In this document: one piece after another, positions 24,590 to 35,331 of the stretch
How the letters are laid out: every line of letters begins with the position of its first letter
How positions within the stretch are numbered: the first letter of the stretch is position 1
DNA from: Pleurodeles waltl
Taxonomy: Eukaryota > Chordata > Amphibia > Caudata > Salamandridae
Length of the DNA stretch: 64,000 bases
Direction of reading: 5' to 3'
Assembly: GCF_031143425.1 (NCBI RefSeq)
Contig: NC_090440.1
Span: 1,268,009,123-1,268,073,122, forward strand
The notes under the pieces: generated by a model
Seen by the model: only the letters and a program-made list of their open reading frames with translations
The model's database searches: none
What the model was told of the DNA's origin: nothing
Program-made: the position numbers and the translations under genes

Positions 24590-25790
24590 ATATCGTAGAA
24601 AGGGTCACTTCCGTAGGGAAACCATTAGTATCTACAAGGAGACCTGAACTTCGCTCAGTGGGAGACGTTCCTGCGCATTTTCCCACTTCAGCTATTTCAG
24701 CTATTCCAGCCACCCTAGAGCAATCTGGGGTGGGATCTCTCATTCCCAGTGATGGCATAGTGTGAACACTTTCACAAGCAGCCAGTAGGCCCACACAGTC
24801 AGTTATTTTGATTCCCTCATGAACAAAAAAAAAGGTCTATTATCCCATCGCCCCAGTCAATCATTTAAATTTGGACTAAACTCATCTACTCCTCTGTTTC
24901 TTTCTGCTTCTGGCAGGGATTGATTGTGAAAAGATCTTATATTATTAGAGTCTTAGCAATTGGATAGGGTATACAATCACAATCTGATAGCAGAGTGGGT
25001 GGGCCCTCCTAAGCGGGAAGTGAACAATTCAACATTGATAAGTCCTTCTACCAGTGACTCATAATCATATTTTGTGGAACTCTGATGACAACGTGTAGCA
25101 TACAGAAAAATGGTGCTTACTACTGACAAACAATTATGTTTTGACCTGATCCAATGTATAACTTTGTTAATTAGGCACTCTGAATCTTCCTAGGACCAGG
25201 GCACATTTACGGGCAAGTAAATACCAGAGTGAGTCATGGTAGCTAATCCATCACAAGATAAACAGTGTTTTTCAAGTAATTTTATAATAAGGGCTGATCC
25301 AGCCCTATCAAGGGCCTGGTTAATCTGATGTCTAGTGGGACGACTCAGCAGAGGTGGATGAGATGGCGGTTTAATGATGTTCATGGATAAATTGTTATTA
25401 TCTGCAAACTGATATATATTGGAAGCTCTTCTCCACGGAGGCGGCCTCCCCTGTATGGTCCTAGTAGTGGAGGACACAGCTGCTTTAGCAGTGTCAGTAC
25501 TAGTAACCAGTGTGAGAGGGTACAAGGCGGGGCAATGAGCTTTGTAGACTAGCCAGCAAAGATTTCCCCACCCCACAAGTGCAAATAAAATTAGCTGCTG
25601 CATTGAACTGCGTTTTCATGAGGACACCAATTCTTTCTCTTAACTTTGCGATTAGACAGTTCATTTCCAGCAGCTGATGTCTTAAAAAACAAACGTCTCC
25701 ATATTCAGCAGGCACTAGGTGTCTGCTGGCAGATATATCAATTGATGCATCATTATCCAATGTTTTAGACTACTAAGAAGTTGCAGAAAG
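24590..25790 (-). pseudogene. Decayed ORF1 and ORF2 start of the same LINE family (copy 3)
   Basis: Reading right to left, blocks follow the order in the other two copies. A leucine-rich segment (FLRHQLLEMNCLIAKLRER, about 25600-25680) matches the coiled coil. Then comes YLPVNVPWS, then CLINKVIHWIRSKHNC (about 25120-25170), equivalent to LINKVSYWIRHKRGC in copy 2. Then LVEGLINVE, equivalent to LVKGLLQMEA. Near 24600 a TISWNL string corresponds to the SWNVAG start of the endonuclease. Stops and frameshifts are frequent, so this is an older copy than the other two. Nothing further of ORF2 was found beyond the adjoining MITE. Confidence 0.6.
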
Positions 25791-25907
25791 AGACTGGGAG
25801 CAAGATGCTCAAATATTCAGCATAAAAACCTATTGTAACAAGGATGATTTTGGAGAATAATAATTTCAGGATTATCCAGCAGACATTTAGACACTGAGAC
25901 ACAATTA

Positions 25908-27739
25908 GGGGCATATTTTCATAAATTGACGCATTGCTGAGGTAACGCAGTGATGCATCAGAGAACCTTGTGCTTCCATATGTTTTTTTTCCTACACCAT
26001 GGATGTGTCCTCTTTATGAGACAGTGTGAAGGTCCATGGTGCATGAAACAATATGACACATTCACGGGAGGAATGTCGTAGGGATAACTGGAGCATGTGC
26101 TACAAAAATGACACATGGCTGATTTACTACACATAAAGCAAGACAAATCAGCCTTGCGTCACTTTTGAGTGATTAACACATCAAATATCCTTCAAAAACT
26201 GACAAATTTAAACGTTTAGAAAGGAAAAGACGGAGCAGGCAGGAGCAGCCAGGGCAACAACCCTAACAACCCAAGCACCAACCAGGATGTCCAGGCAGAG
26301 CCTCAGGGGAAGACAAAGAAGAAGCGTGATTTTAGTGAGGTGGGGAATCAGATACTCATGCCATCTTAAAATTGCCATTAGGGAAGAAAGAGGCCATATG
26401 GAAGTCCATAGTGAATAAAATCAACTCTTAAGGGCAAGTCAAAAGGACACTGACAGACTGCAAGAAGGGCCAGCACAATTACATGTGCGGGGCCTAGGAG
26501 AAACTGGCCAGCAACTTGAAGGCAGCCATGCGAACTGGAGGAGGAAAAGGACGTGATGTCCAGGAGGAGCTGATGTTGTTGGAGGAGCAGGTGGTATTAG
26601 TCATCCCAGCCGGGTTGGTGGCAGGAGTGTGAGAACCTGACAGTGCAGCATATGAGGACCAACAAATCCTACAGGTTAGGTGGCAACAAGGGAAAATATC
26701 ACCAAATATATCAGGCTCAGCAGCGCACCATGCTATGGTTCTGTGCTGCACTGCAATGAGAGTAATGAAAAATCATAGAAATGTAACTTAAGATAATCAC
26801 TTGCATGTTACACATCCATGTCCACATCCGTCATGTGTTCATGGTTCATGTGTGGTGTGCTGCACCAGTCCAGCTTCACAGCTGGATCTTGGGATTTGTT
26901 CGGCAATGTAACATCAATGTCCAGTATAAGTTCCACAATACCAAGCAGAAGATCAGGACTGGAACACCACAAAATGACAAGACACTGGAACCCTGGCTAC
27001 CTTGACTTGGATGATGCGTACCCCCTTGCACCATGAGGCTAGTCATGCAGCCAAATCTGGTCTGCAAAGCAGTGTAGTATAATGGGGTTGTCAGAGAATC
27101 AATTACTCACCTCAGAGTGTAGTCAGGTGTTGAGCATGTGAAGTATCACCACATAGGAACATGTGAAGAGCCACGTCTGGATGGGCATAAGTACAACAAT
27201 AATGGACCAGGACAGCACAGCACATGACCATGTAGTGCTGCTCTGCACCACAGAAAAGGGGCGGAAATACACCATATTTAAAAAAAAACAATGCATTCCT
27301 GTTCCTTCCCCCAACGCTGATGCCCTTTCGGCTGCCTTGCATCAATGAAGGCACACTTGTAGCATGTTTCGTGGCTGCATACATTGCATGCAGGATTGTC
27401 TCTGTGCAGGAAGGCTCACCTTCCTGTATATTTCTGCCCTGTTGAGGCTTATGGTTTTGACACATTTCCATGTTTATCAGCCTTGTAAATCTGAGATTGA
27501 GTGAAAACCCATGGAGGATGTGTAAGAAACCCCACCACAATGCCCATGGAATTCCCCCGATGCAGTTTAAGGCAACACAGCCATTTTCCCTGCCTTGCCT
27601 TACACCATATCTATGATGCTAATCAAATCCACGCAAATAGCCTTTACATGACCTCATACATATGGGTCTACCCCCTGTGCCACTGGAGCATCAAAACAAC
27701 TGTTGCACTGGTGGCTCATGAGGCTAGTAAATATGCCCC
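25908..27739. mobile_element. Harbinger element (1.83 kb) with Myb-like gene relic only, TSD TTA
   Basis: The left end is GGGGCATATTTTCATAAA; the right end read in reverse is GGGGCATATTTACTAGCC. TTA flanks both sides exactly (25905-25907 and 27740-27742). Inside is a Myb/SANT-like reading frame (26383-26632), but I find no transposase motif. The right part (about 27230-27430) carries sequence related to the GTGTGCTG-core MITE family. The element thus looks like an internally deleted derivative of a two-gene Harbinger. Confidence 0.75.
26383..26632 (+). pseudogene. Harbinger Myb/SANT-like DNA-binding protein relic
   Basis: One frame reads K-E-A-I-W-K-S-I-V-N-K-I-N-S, a stop, then T-L-T-D-C-K-K-G and, after another stop, K-L-A-S-N-L-K-A-A-M-R-T-G-G-G followed by L-L-E-E-Q-V. 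The order W...I...(V)..R...DC(K/R)K..(D)L, R-T-G-G-G and an L-E-E-Q/R-V segment is what I know of Harbinger-associated Myb-like proteins. These proteins bind element ends and help bring transposase into the nucleus. Two in-frame stops make it non-functional; a decayed N-terminal piece (K-K-K-R-D-F-S-E) lies just upstream at about 26313-26340. Confidence 0.6.
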
Positions 27740-27742
27740 TTA

Positions 27743-29318
27743 GTCCCTAGCATGAAACGTCATTGCACTCAGCGGCACTGATATGTTGTGTGTAAGCACA
27801 CAGCTGTAGCCTGCCATGATAACCAACAACCTAACTCCTGGTAGGTACAAAATCTCAAGGGGGGTGATGTAAGTGATGCATAAAATAGGTAGATCTGCGT
27901 TTCATCAAACAATAGATTGCATGTGAGACTGTTGAACCCCTGGTAGTGCTGTGCAATGTAGGTGTGGCTGAGCACATTGAACTGGCACTGTGTTTGAATG
28001 AGGGCACATTGAATAGAAAGGAAGTGAGCCGTGACATGTGTACTGCAAGATAATCTGAGCTATACACATGCACTGCTGTGTTTGGTAGTGTCACACATCG
28101 GTTGAAGCTGGAAAGGGATGACATAGAAGAGAGCATAGGTGTTCTACATCCTTCATGTGTTGTGCACCAGTGGGAAAATGTAGCACATGTCAGGAGAAAG
28201 ATGGAAGAAGAAATCCTGTTCCAGGCTACATTTGTCAAAGCAAGATGATGGTAAACAGTGAATTTGGAAATTATAGGATAAGCTAGGTTGCCATAACTAT
28301 GGGCAGGAATCTGTGATGGTTAGGGGCTGAGTAGTATTGGTAAAGTTGTGTGGCAAACAGGGGTAGGTAAGCCAAGCACTATCAACACTACTAGCATGTG
28401 TGGGTACTGCCTGATACATAGCTCACAAATACAGGCCGCCATGTTAGGCGATTAAAAGTGGTGAATGTAATTGTATGCTTTGGCGTCACATGTGTGTCAA
28501 TATATAAGCAGGCTTCCATCTGTGTGTGAGAGTAAGTGGAGTCACTGACCCTAAATGGTGATTGCTAGAGGAGTCATATGCACGTTCAAGTGAGTGGCGC
28601 TGAGTCTAACAATGTGTGATACTCAACAGATAACCAATTCTGGCAATGAAGAAATAGGGTGAATGTCAGTGCTAGCTATCTACCTAATTTGAGTTTGACT
28701 GTGCATATCCCCTTAGAGGTAGCACACACTGGCCACTGCTTTCACAGATTGCACACCCACGATAAGTACATGCACTTACACATTCCTGCAATATAGCAAG
28801 TTGCTAGCTTTGTAGAGCAGTGTGGATGCATGACCTATATGAACCTTGGCCATATGAATGCACAATGTGCATGCAAAACAGCACAACAGGGCATACTCTT
28901 ATGATGTACCGTGTGAAGGCTGACAGCAGATTCAAATTGAATACATTAACAAACCCAGTTCACTTCCACAGCAGCTATGGCCTGAATAGTGGCGGCAGGG
29001 AATTCTTGGGAACCTGGAGACTTGGGACTATGTTGTTGTATGTGCACAGGAGTTCTGTAAATACATGAAAAAACATGAAACATAGCCATCATGAAAAGAA
29101 GTGCTAATCTCCAAAATCTATGTGTACCTTATCTCAAACTATCTGCACTGGCAGGGCAGGCCAGCAAGCTCTGTAACTGTATTGCAATGTGTGGTACAAA
29201 TAAACACCCATGTCACACAGTGGCATATAAAAATGCACAGATACTGCCATCTGAAAGGCAACTACAGTGCCCTTTTCCTCAATACACACAAATCACATAG
29301 GTACTACACATCAATGTT
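27743..29318. other. Unrecognised stretch left of LINE copy 2
   Basis: No recognised gene. A + frame at about 28105-28245 (D-I-E-E-S-I-G-V-L-H-P...) looks weakly coding but has no family I can name. Before the LINE insertion this DNA was joined to the sequence that now starts at 35715. Confidence 0.4.
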
Positions 29319-29330
29319 GAGATGAAAGTG
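29319..29330 (+). repeat. Left target-site duplication of LINE copy 2
   Basis: GAGATGAAAGTG here is repeated exactly at 35703-35714. A direct repeat at the outer edges of a split, partly inverted LINE indicates one insertion event. Confidence 0.85.
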
Positions 29331-29940
29331 GGGGGACGTTCCACACTTCATCTTCGGCCTGTATAGACTCAGAAAAAACTGAGTCAAGGTCAATTTGAGC
29401 GTTAAAGTCACCTGCGATGATGACATGATATCTCGAATGGGATTCAGATAGAAGATTGTGCAGAAGGTGGATGGTATCAAACTGAAAATTTGAAGGACCT
29501 GGTCCATTATAAATGTTGATACAAATTACAGGAACACCTGAAATTGGCCATATTACTGTTGCTAATATATCACAGGAATCAATAGCAATTTCCTTAACCC
29601 TACCCACCTCAGTCAACTTGACCCAAGTACATAGACCCCCAATCGCCCTTCCCCTAGTAGATTGGGTTGCCTTTTTAGTAAAACAGCAATAGCCTTGCCT
29701 ATACACACAGTCCTTGGACCAAGTTTCCTGGAACATGCATATGGAAAAGGAATCAACATGGGCCCCCCACTCTGGGTCGGATAATTTTCTCTTAATGCCC
29801 GCTACGTTCCAAGACAGTAGTTTCCCAGGGGCAATGCTGCAACCCAGCTTACACGAGTCAACATTAAAAGATGGTTTAGGGAACGCATTAATAGTACAAG
29901 GTGGGGCCCCTGAAATATTGATCTCCGTGACCAGTTGAGA
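29331..29940 (-). pseudogene. LINE ORF2, 5' portion (endonuclease N-terminal part), inverted segment
   Basis: On the minus strand the frame runs L-L-S-W-N-V-A-G (about 29800-29823), MFQETWSKDC, GGLCTWVKLTEVG and AGDFNAQ, then stops matching copy 1 exactly at the TSD edge, after W-N-V-P-P. It contains the N, E and D/N catalytic positions of an APE endonuclease; the SDH part is in the forward segment at 31809. ORF2 of this element is therefore split between two strands and cannot be expressed as one protein. Confidence 0.85.
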
Positions 29941-30026
29941 TCCTAGAGGAGGGACTTCTTGACAGTGAGGAGCGCAGGGTTTGCCACAAGAATAGTGGCG
30001 TAGTCAGTCCACATCAGATGTATCCC

Positions 30027-31244
30027 CTAGACAAGTAGGATCTCGGATATTAAGAGCTTTAATGGTGCGAACCATAGCAGCCCCATCACAAAAAAAAGGC
30101 AACAAACCAGGGGGGCAGCAGAAGCAGGAACGTTACAACGAACGGTCATAGCCCTAGAAGGGCAAGAGAACAAGGACTTGGCATCCATGACGGGCAAACT
30201 TACTCTAAAAAAAATATCTAGATCTGTTCTTAGTGGATTGCGGGCTTCCATCTGCAAAAGCCCCTTAACTAAAGCGGGATTAGCAAGATTGAGTTTGATG
30301 GTATCCCGCCCCCCAGTGCAACCTCGAACACGAGAGGCAAAGACAATGTCGGCATGAATAATAGAGCCGCAGCCCCTCTTATGGCGAATCCAATACGACA
30401 CCTTGTTGATAAGAGAGGAAGTATCTTCCCTCTTGTGGGGTGTAAGTTGAGGAACGTTGCACATGTCAATACAATTTTCGTCAGGCACAAATGTAGAGCA
30501 GGCCCTAGAATAATCCGAGCAAAGAGGGGCTGGAGCTGAAAACGAATGGTTTCTGTAATAAGGTCTATGACTAAACCCCTTGTCAACTTCTCGTAGCAGT
30601 GGCAAGACTACTGGGGGAGGAGCAGGAACCGGAGAAGAAACAACTTGCGCTGAAACAAGGGGCAGAGTGCACTGGGAAGTTGGTTCGGGTTTTTGGAGAA
30701 GTTTTAAAACTTCAAACAGTAAACTCTTCAGTTCCCCAACTTCACGTTTCAGACTAGACACCAGTGTTAAGACATCTTCACTAGGAGGATCATGGATGGA
30801 GTTAGAGACTGAAGAAGACAAAGGCTGGATGACATCCTCCAGTTCTGGGAGAGCCAGAGCAGAGAAACGATTTGCACACGAAATCCCATTGAGAAAGGAG
30901 TCGGGAGAAGCAACCTCCAAATTGGAACGGGATCAAGGATGAGGAGAGGGGGAGTCCAAACAAGGTGGGGGGGAGATAGCGGGGCAGGAGGCAAAGGTTG
31001 GCAAAAACTGGGCATCAGAGGATTTATTTGGACCGGTAATCAAAAATGGGAGCAAAGATCCAGATTTCATTCTCTTTCCGGCGTTGCTCTCTTTTTCCTC
31101 AAGAATAGATTCCACTTCCTCAATTAAGTTATCGATTTCTCTAGAGACACAATTAGAGTGAATTTGCGTTTCTCTATTGGATTTAGAAGATTTGGACTTA
31201 ATTGAAGCTGGATCGGGGCTAGCGCGTGCCTTACGCTTCCACAT
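30027..31244 (-). pseudogene. LINE ORF1, one in-frame stop
   Basis: A single frame runs from M-W-K-R-K-A-R-A (start at 31244) to the stop at 30027, interrupted only by a TGA at 30933-30935. It encodes about 405 residues: a basic N-terminus, the EIDNLIEEVESILEE helix, a Ser/Pro-rich linker, a coiled coil (LVSSLKREVGELKSLLFEVL, about 30690-30760), a Pro-rich spacer, then the conserved MCNVPQLTPHKRED, LINKVSYWIRHKRGCGSIIH and KGLLQMEARN blocks. This is the best-preserved ORF1 of the three copies here. The C-terminal ~40 residues look like a frameshifted tail. ORF1 proteins coat element RNA; the precise fold of the C-terminal domain was not identified. Confidence 0.8.
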
Positions 31245-31612
31245 ATTGAAGAAAAAAGGAAAAGCTCGCTCAATACCACTAACAGGACAAAAAGCAAAAA
31301 TTAAGAGGTATGGCCCAGCCCACCCTCATCCGGTCACAGACGGGCACAGGACGGGCACGCCCTTGGCCCGGGCTTTGCCCGGGCACGTCCCGCGAGCGGG
31401 AGGGCTATGAAGTTTTTAAAGGGCTCCTGCCCTTTGCGTCTTGCTGCTCCGCCCAGGGCCCCAGGTGAGAGGAAACAAAGATCGCGTCCCGCGAGCCCGC
31501 GAGCTGGAGCGCTATGAAGTTTTTAAAGGGCTCCTGCCCTTTGCGTCTTGCTGCTCCACCCAGGCCCCCAGGTGAGAGGAAACAAAGAGCGCGTCCCGCA
31601 AGCCACACTTTC
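31245..31612 (-). promoter_or_regulatory. LINE 5' UTR, GC- and CpG-rich with two 107-bp repeat units
   Basis: Upstream of ORF1 (minus strand) lies GC-rich DNA holding a tandem duplication: GCTATGAAGTTTTTAAAGGG occurs at 31404 and 31511, an offset of 107 bp. The surrounding CTTTGCGTCTTGCTGCTCC and GTGAGAGGAAACAAAGA blocks are repeated too. The second unit ends at about 31608, next to the junction with the forward segment. By analogy with LINE promoter monomers this is probably the internal promoter; activity is not shown by the sequence. Confidence 0.65.
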
Positions 31613-33361
31613 ATCCCACTCAGTTTCTTGTATCCCCCCTCCCAGGGTGATGCAGATAATAGACCTTGCTGTCACATATGGCCTCCGTTTTGGAAATGGT
31701 TGATTTCCAAATGATAATCCCGCCAAACCTACCTTCTTTAGAGGCTCTTATACCAGTACTCTGGATTATGTCATTCTTGATCTACGTGTCTGCCATTTCA
31801 TAATCGATGTGGAGGTTGGCTCGAGGTGTACCAGTGACCACGCCCCCTTACAAATTGTATACAACGCAACGCTCTTTAAAGGGTACACTCCTCTTCCTAC
31901 TTTGGTCGCTCCCAAAGTCCCACTGGAATTATCCAGTAACAGGCGTGCGGTTAGATGGTCTTCGTTTGCGAAATCCAATCACCTTTGCGACAAGCTTCGC
32001 GCCCTAGTTTCCTGCCACCAGCTTTTCGATGATTTTACTGTATTTTCTCCCTCAGAAGTCATGTTTTCCCATGAGGCTCTTTTTGAGGATCTTAAGGAGC
32101 TTTTTACTAAAACTCCTCCAATACATAAGAAACCTCTTGTATCTAATTGCAATTGGTTTGATAAGGAGTGTCGGGAGGCCAAGAGCCTTCTGTCCAAAGC
32201 CTTAAAGTTAAAGAATAGGGATGCCTTTGTACATGCGAGACGTAATTACGTTTCTACTTGTAAGTCATCTAAACTTAAACATGAGGAAAATCTCTAGAAA
32301 TGCCTGGAGGTGGCGGCCAGTGCTTGTGATATCAAACTTTTTTGGTCTCTGGTTTCCCGTAGAGATCCTGCACTTTTACCCACTCCTGAGTGTCACATTG
32401 ATGCAGAAACCTGGTTCTCTCACTTCGGGGATCTGTATGGGTCCTGCCCGGATCTGGACAACACTCTCTCTAATTTTTCATTGTGCCTTTCTGCTGTCCC
32501 CCCTTTTACATTAAAAGAAACAGAGTTGGCTATTTGTGCCCAAAAAATAGGGAAGGCTCCTGGTCCAGACGGCATCCCTTCGGATTTGTATAAATCAGAC
32601 TTATCCGTTTGGACCCGGTACATTAACATGGTTAGCGTCCTGACAACTCGTTCTTATCCGGACTCGTGGAAGGTGGCAATTATCGTTCCCATCCACAAAA
32701 AGGGAGACAAGAGCTCCCCAGGGAACTATAGACCCATTAGTCTATTAGATAACCTCCAAAAAAATTTCTCTTTCCAGCTCCTAGCCAGACTGAAGTACTG
32801 GATACCGAAAAATCAGGTTTTAAGCCATCTACAGGCTGGATTTAGGGACAAGGTCAGTACCATCGACCAGGTCTTCCGATTTACTACCATCAAATGGAAG
32901 ATCGTAGACGCTGACCGAGGCCACTTATTTGTGGCCTTTGTTGATTTGAAATCTGCGTTTGACCTTGTCCCGCGTGCTAAGCTCTGGGAGGTTCTGAGCT
33001 CTACTGGAATTCCGGGCTCTATGTTTAACATTATCAAAGATCTTTACTCTGATAACTATGCCAGAGTTCGTTGGGATTTGGCTGGTGAATTGTCCTCAGC
33101 TTTTCCTACAGTCCGCGGTGTGAGGCAGGGGTGCGTTTTGACGCCTACTTTATTTTTACTGTTCATCAATGCATGTATCCCATATCTTTCAGATCCTTAT
33201 GGTGATGCTCCAAGTTTGGGTGGGCAAAAGTTCCCTTGTCTTTTGTTTGCGGATGACACTCTGTTACTTTCGCGAACTGCAATGGGCCTCTCAAGATTGC
33301 TCTCCCGTTTTATGGACTTGTGCAAGGACCACGGGTTGGAAATTAACTCAGTAAAAACTAA
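31613..33361 (+). pseudogene. LINE ORF2, central portion (endonuclease C-terminus to RT), two in-frame stops
   Basis: From 31647 one frame continues to 33361: G-L-R-F-G-N-G, a TGA at 31701-31703, CTSDHAPLQIV (endonuclease SDH), a TAG at 32295-32297, then RT motifs APGPDGIPSD, FVDLKSAFDLVPR, GVRQGCVLTPTLF and FADDTLLLS, ending L-E-I-N-S-V-K-T-K where the MITE begins. The RT catalytic aspartates are present. Apart from two stops the frame is long and clean, so insertion was fairly recent. It supplies the ~110 nt missing from copy 1 (about 32330-32490). Confidence 0.85.
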
Positions 33362-34285
33362 GGGGCATATTTATACTCCGTTTGCGCCGAATTAGCGTCG
33401 TTTTTTTCGACGCAAATTCGGCGCAAAACTAACGCCATATTTATGCTTTGGCGCTAGACGCGTCTAGCGCCAAAGTATGAGTAAAGAGCGTCATTTTTTT
33501 GTGTGAACGCCTTCCTTGCGTTAATGAGATGCAAGGTAGGCGTTCCCGTCCAAAAAAATGACTGCGACGCAAATGCGTCGTATTTATACTCCCGGGCAAA
33601 AATCACGCCCGGGAGTTGGCGGGGCAGAAAACCCCGCATTTGCACCACTTTTTAACGCCTGGGTCAGGGCAGGCGTTAAGGGACCTGTGGGCTCAAAATG
33701 AGCCCACAGCTGCCCTCCCATGCCCCCAGGGACTCCCCCTGCCACCCTTGCCCACCCCAGGAGGACACCCAAGGATGGAGGGACCCACCCCAGGGACATT
33801 CAGGTAAGTTCAGGTAAGTATAAAAAAAAAATTTCTTTATATTTTTTTGTGGCATAGGGGGGCCTGATTTGTGCCCCCCTACATGCCTCAATGCCCAATG
33901 ACCATGCCCAGGGGACATAAGTCCCCTGGGCATGGCCACTGGGCAAGGGGGCATGACTCCTGTCTTTACTAAGACAGGAGTCATGTAAATGGCGTCTGGG
34001 CGTCGTTAAAAATGGCGCAAATCGGGTGGGGGCGATTTTTTGCGTCAACCTGACTTGCACCATTTTTAAGACGCCCTAGGGCCATTTTTCCCTACGCCGG
34101 CGCTGCCTGGTGTACGTGGTTTTTTTCCACGCACACCATGCAGCGCCGGTCTGCTTGCGCCGGCTAACGCCATTCAATAAATACGGCGCCCGCATGGCGC
34201 TTCAGAATGGCGTTAGCCGGCGCAAAATTTTTTGACGCTAAACTGCGTTAGCGCAGTTTAGCGTCAGAAAGTATAAATACGGGCC
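33362..34285. mobile_element. 924-bp hairpin-rich Harbinger-like MITE nested in LINE ORF2, TSD TAA
   Basis: The ends are GGGGCATATTTATACT and, reversed, GGCCCGTATTTATACT. TAA flanks both (33359-33361, 34286-34288). Removing the element and one TAA restores the K-T-K-[C/Y]-M-V-F-G reading seen in copy 1. The interior is mostly hairpins: 33446-33475 (perfect 30-bp palindrome), 33882-33955, 34097-34149, 34157-34223 and 34234-34265. Element plus TSD is 927 bp, a multiple of three, but the element contains stops. Confidence 0.9.
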
Positions 34286-35331
34286 TAAATATATGGTCTT
34301 TGGGGACAATAGGTGCAAAATGAAGAGGCCGGTGTACTTAGAAGGTGTTCCTCTGGAAAGAGTGGGCACCTTCGATTACTTGGGCATCAAACTGGAAGAT
34401 TCACATTTTTGGCACGCTCAGCACCAGAAATCCTTACTGTGCTTGAAGCAAAGGGCGGGCGGCATTGTTAGATTTGCCTCTAGATCGCCCAAATTTGCAA
34501 TGTCTCCTGCCCTTAAAATATACAAATCTCAAGCTAGGGGGGGGGGGCTTTTATGGCGCCGAGCACTGGGGCCATTGTATCCTGGTGAACTTGGCAAAGG
34601 CAGAAAATCAATTTTTGAAAATGCTGCTCAAAGTTCCCTCTAGTACTCCATCCTTGCCCATTCGAATGGATCTAAACCTTTTTTCTATCTCGCAGATTGC
34701 TGCTTTAAGGCCCTTGCCATTCTGGATTAGGCTTTGATCAACATATGCCCTATCCCCATTTCGCTGCTGGCTTCTACCTCTCGTGGGTCACAACACTATC
34801 ATTAAAACCAAATGGTGTGCTTATGTTAAACAGACTCTAACTCACCTAGGTTTAGGGTCCTACTGGATGGACCCATCCTCCATTCCCAAAAATGCTGCAC
34901 AGGTACTGAAGGATGCTTTTTGGCACAATGTTCAGACTATGCAATTTACTAAGACTGTCCCGCTCTCCATGTCGGACAAGTTCTTATCAATCAAATGCAA
35001 TTATGAACTTGAGCCCTTCATGGATATTGCACTATCTCCATTCGCTCAAGCTCTTTTTGTTAGATTCAGAGTAGGGTCTCTCCCTTTATGTTCTTTGATG
35101 CATAATTGGCCTAGTTCTACTAATAGTTCTAAGTTTTGCCCCATGGGTTGTAAAAGGGAAGAGTCTGTTTCACATGTTTTTTTTTTCTGTCATGCATACC
35201 TCAAACAAAGAGCCCTTTGGATTATCCCGCTTTGTAAATCTATTGGTGTCAGGTCTCATCTTCATGCTGAGAGAATTCTAAAATATGACCCATCTGTCCA
35301 AGTAGTTTTTCCAGTGGCAAAATTTCTCTAA
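34286..35331 (+). pseudogene. LINE ORF2, C-terminal portion with Cys/His motif
   Basis: This resumes after the MITE with M-V-F-G-D-N. A run of eleven G (34537-34547) shifts the frame; the thumb region continues in another frame (LPIRMDLNLFSISQIAALRP), then a stop at about 34735. From 34783 a clean frame runs to the stop at 35331. It contains C-P-M-G-C-K-R-E-E-S-V-S-H-V-F-F-F-C, spacing CX3CX7HX4C, the arrangement I know from the C-terminus of L1 ORF2. The role is probably RNA or DNA binding during target-primed reverse transcription. Confidence 0.8.

Noticed and set aside
31177..31726. ORFs in the GC-rich DNA around 31.2-31.7 kb
   Set aside because: This is the LINE 5' UTR with tandem units; the frames are open because of GC content and repeat duplication.
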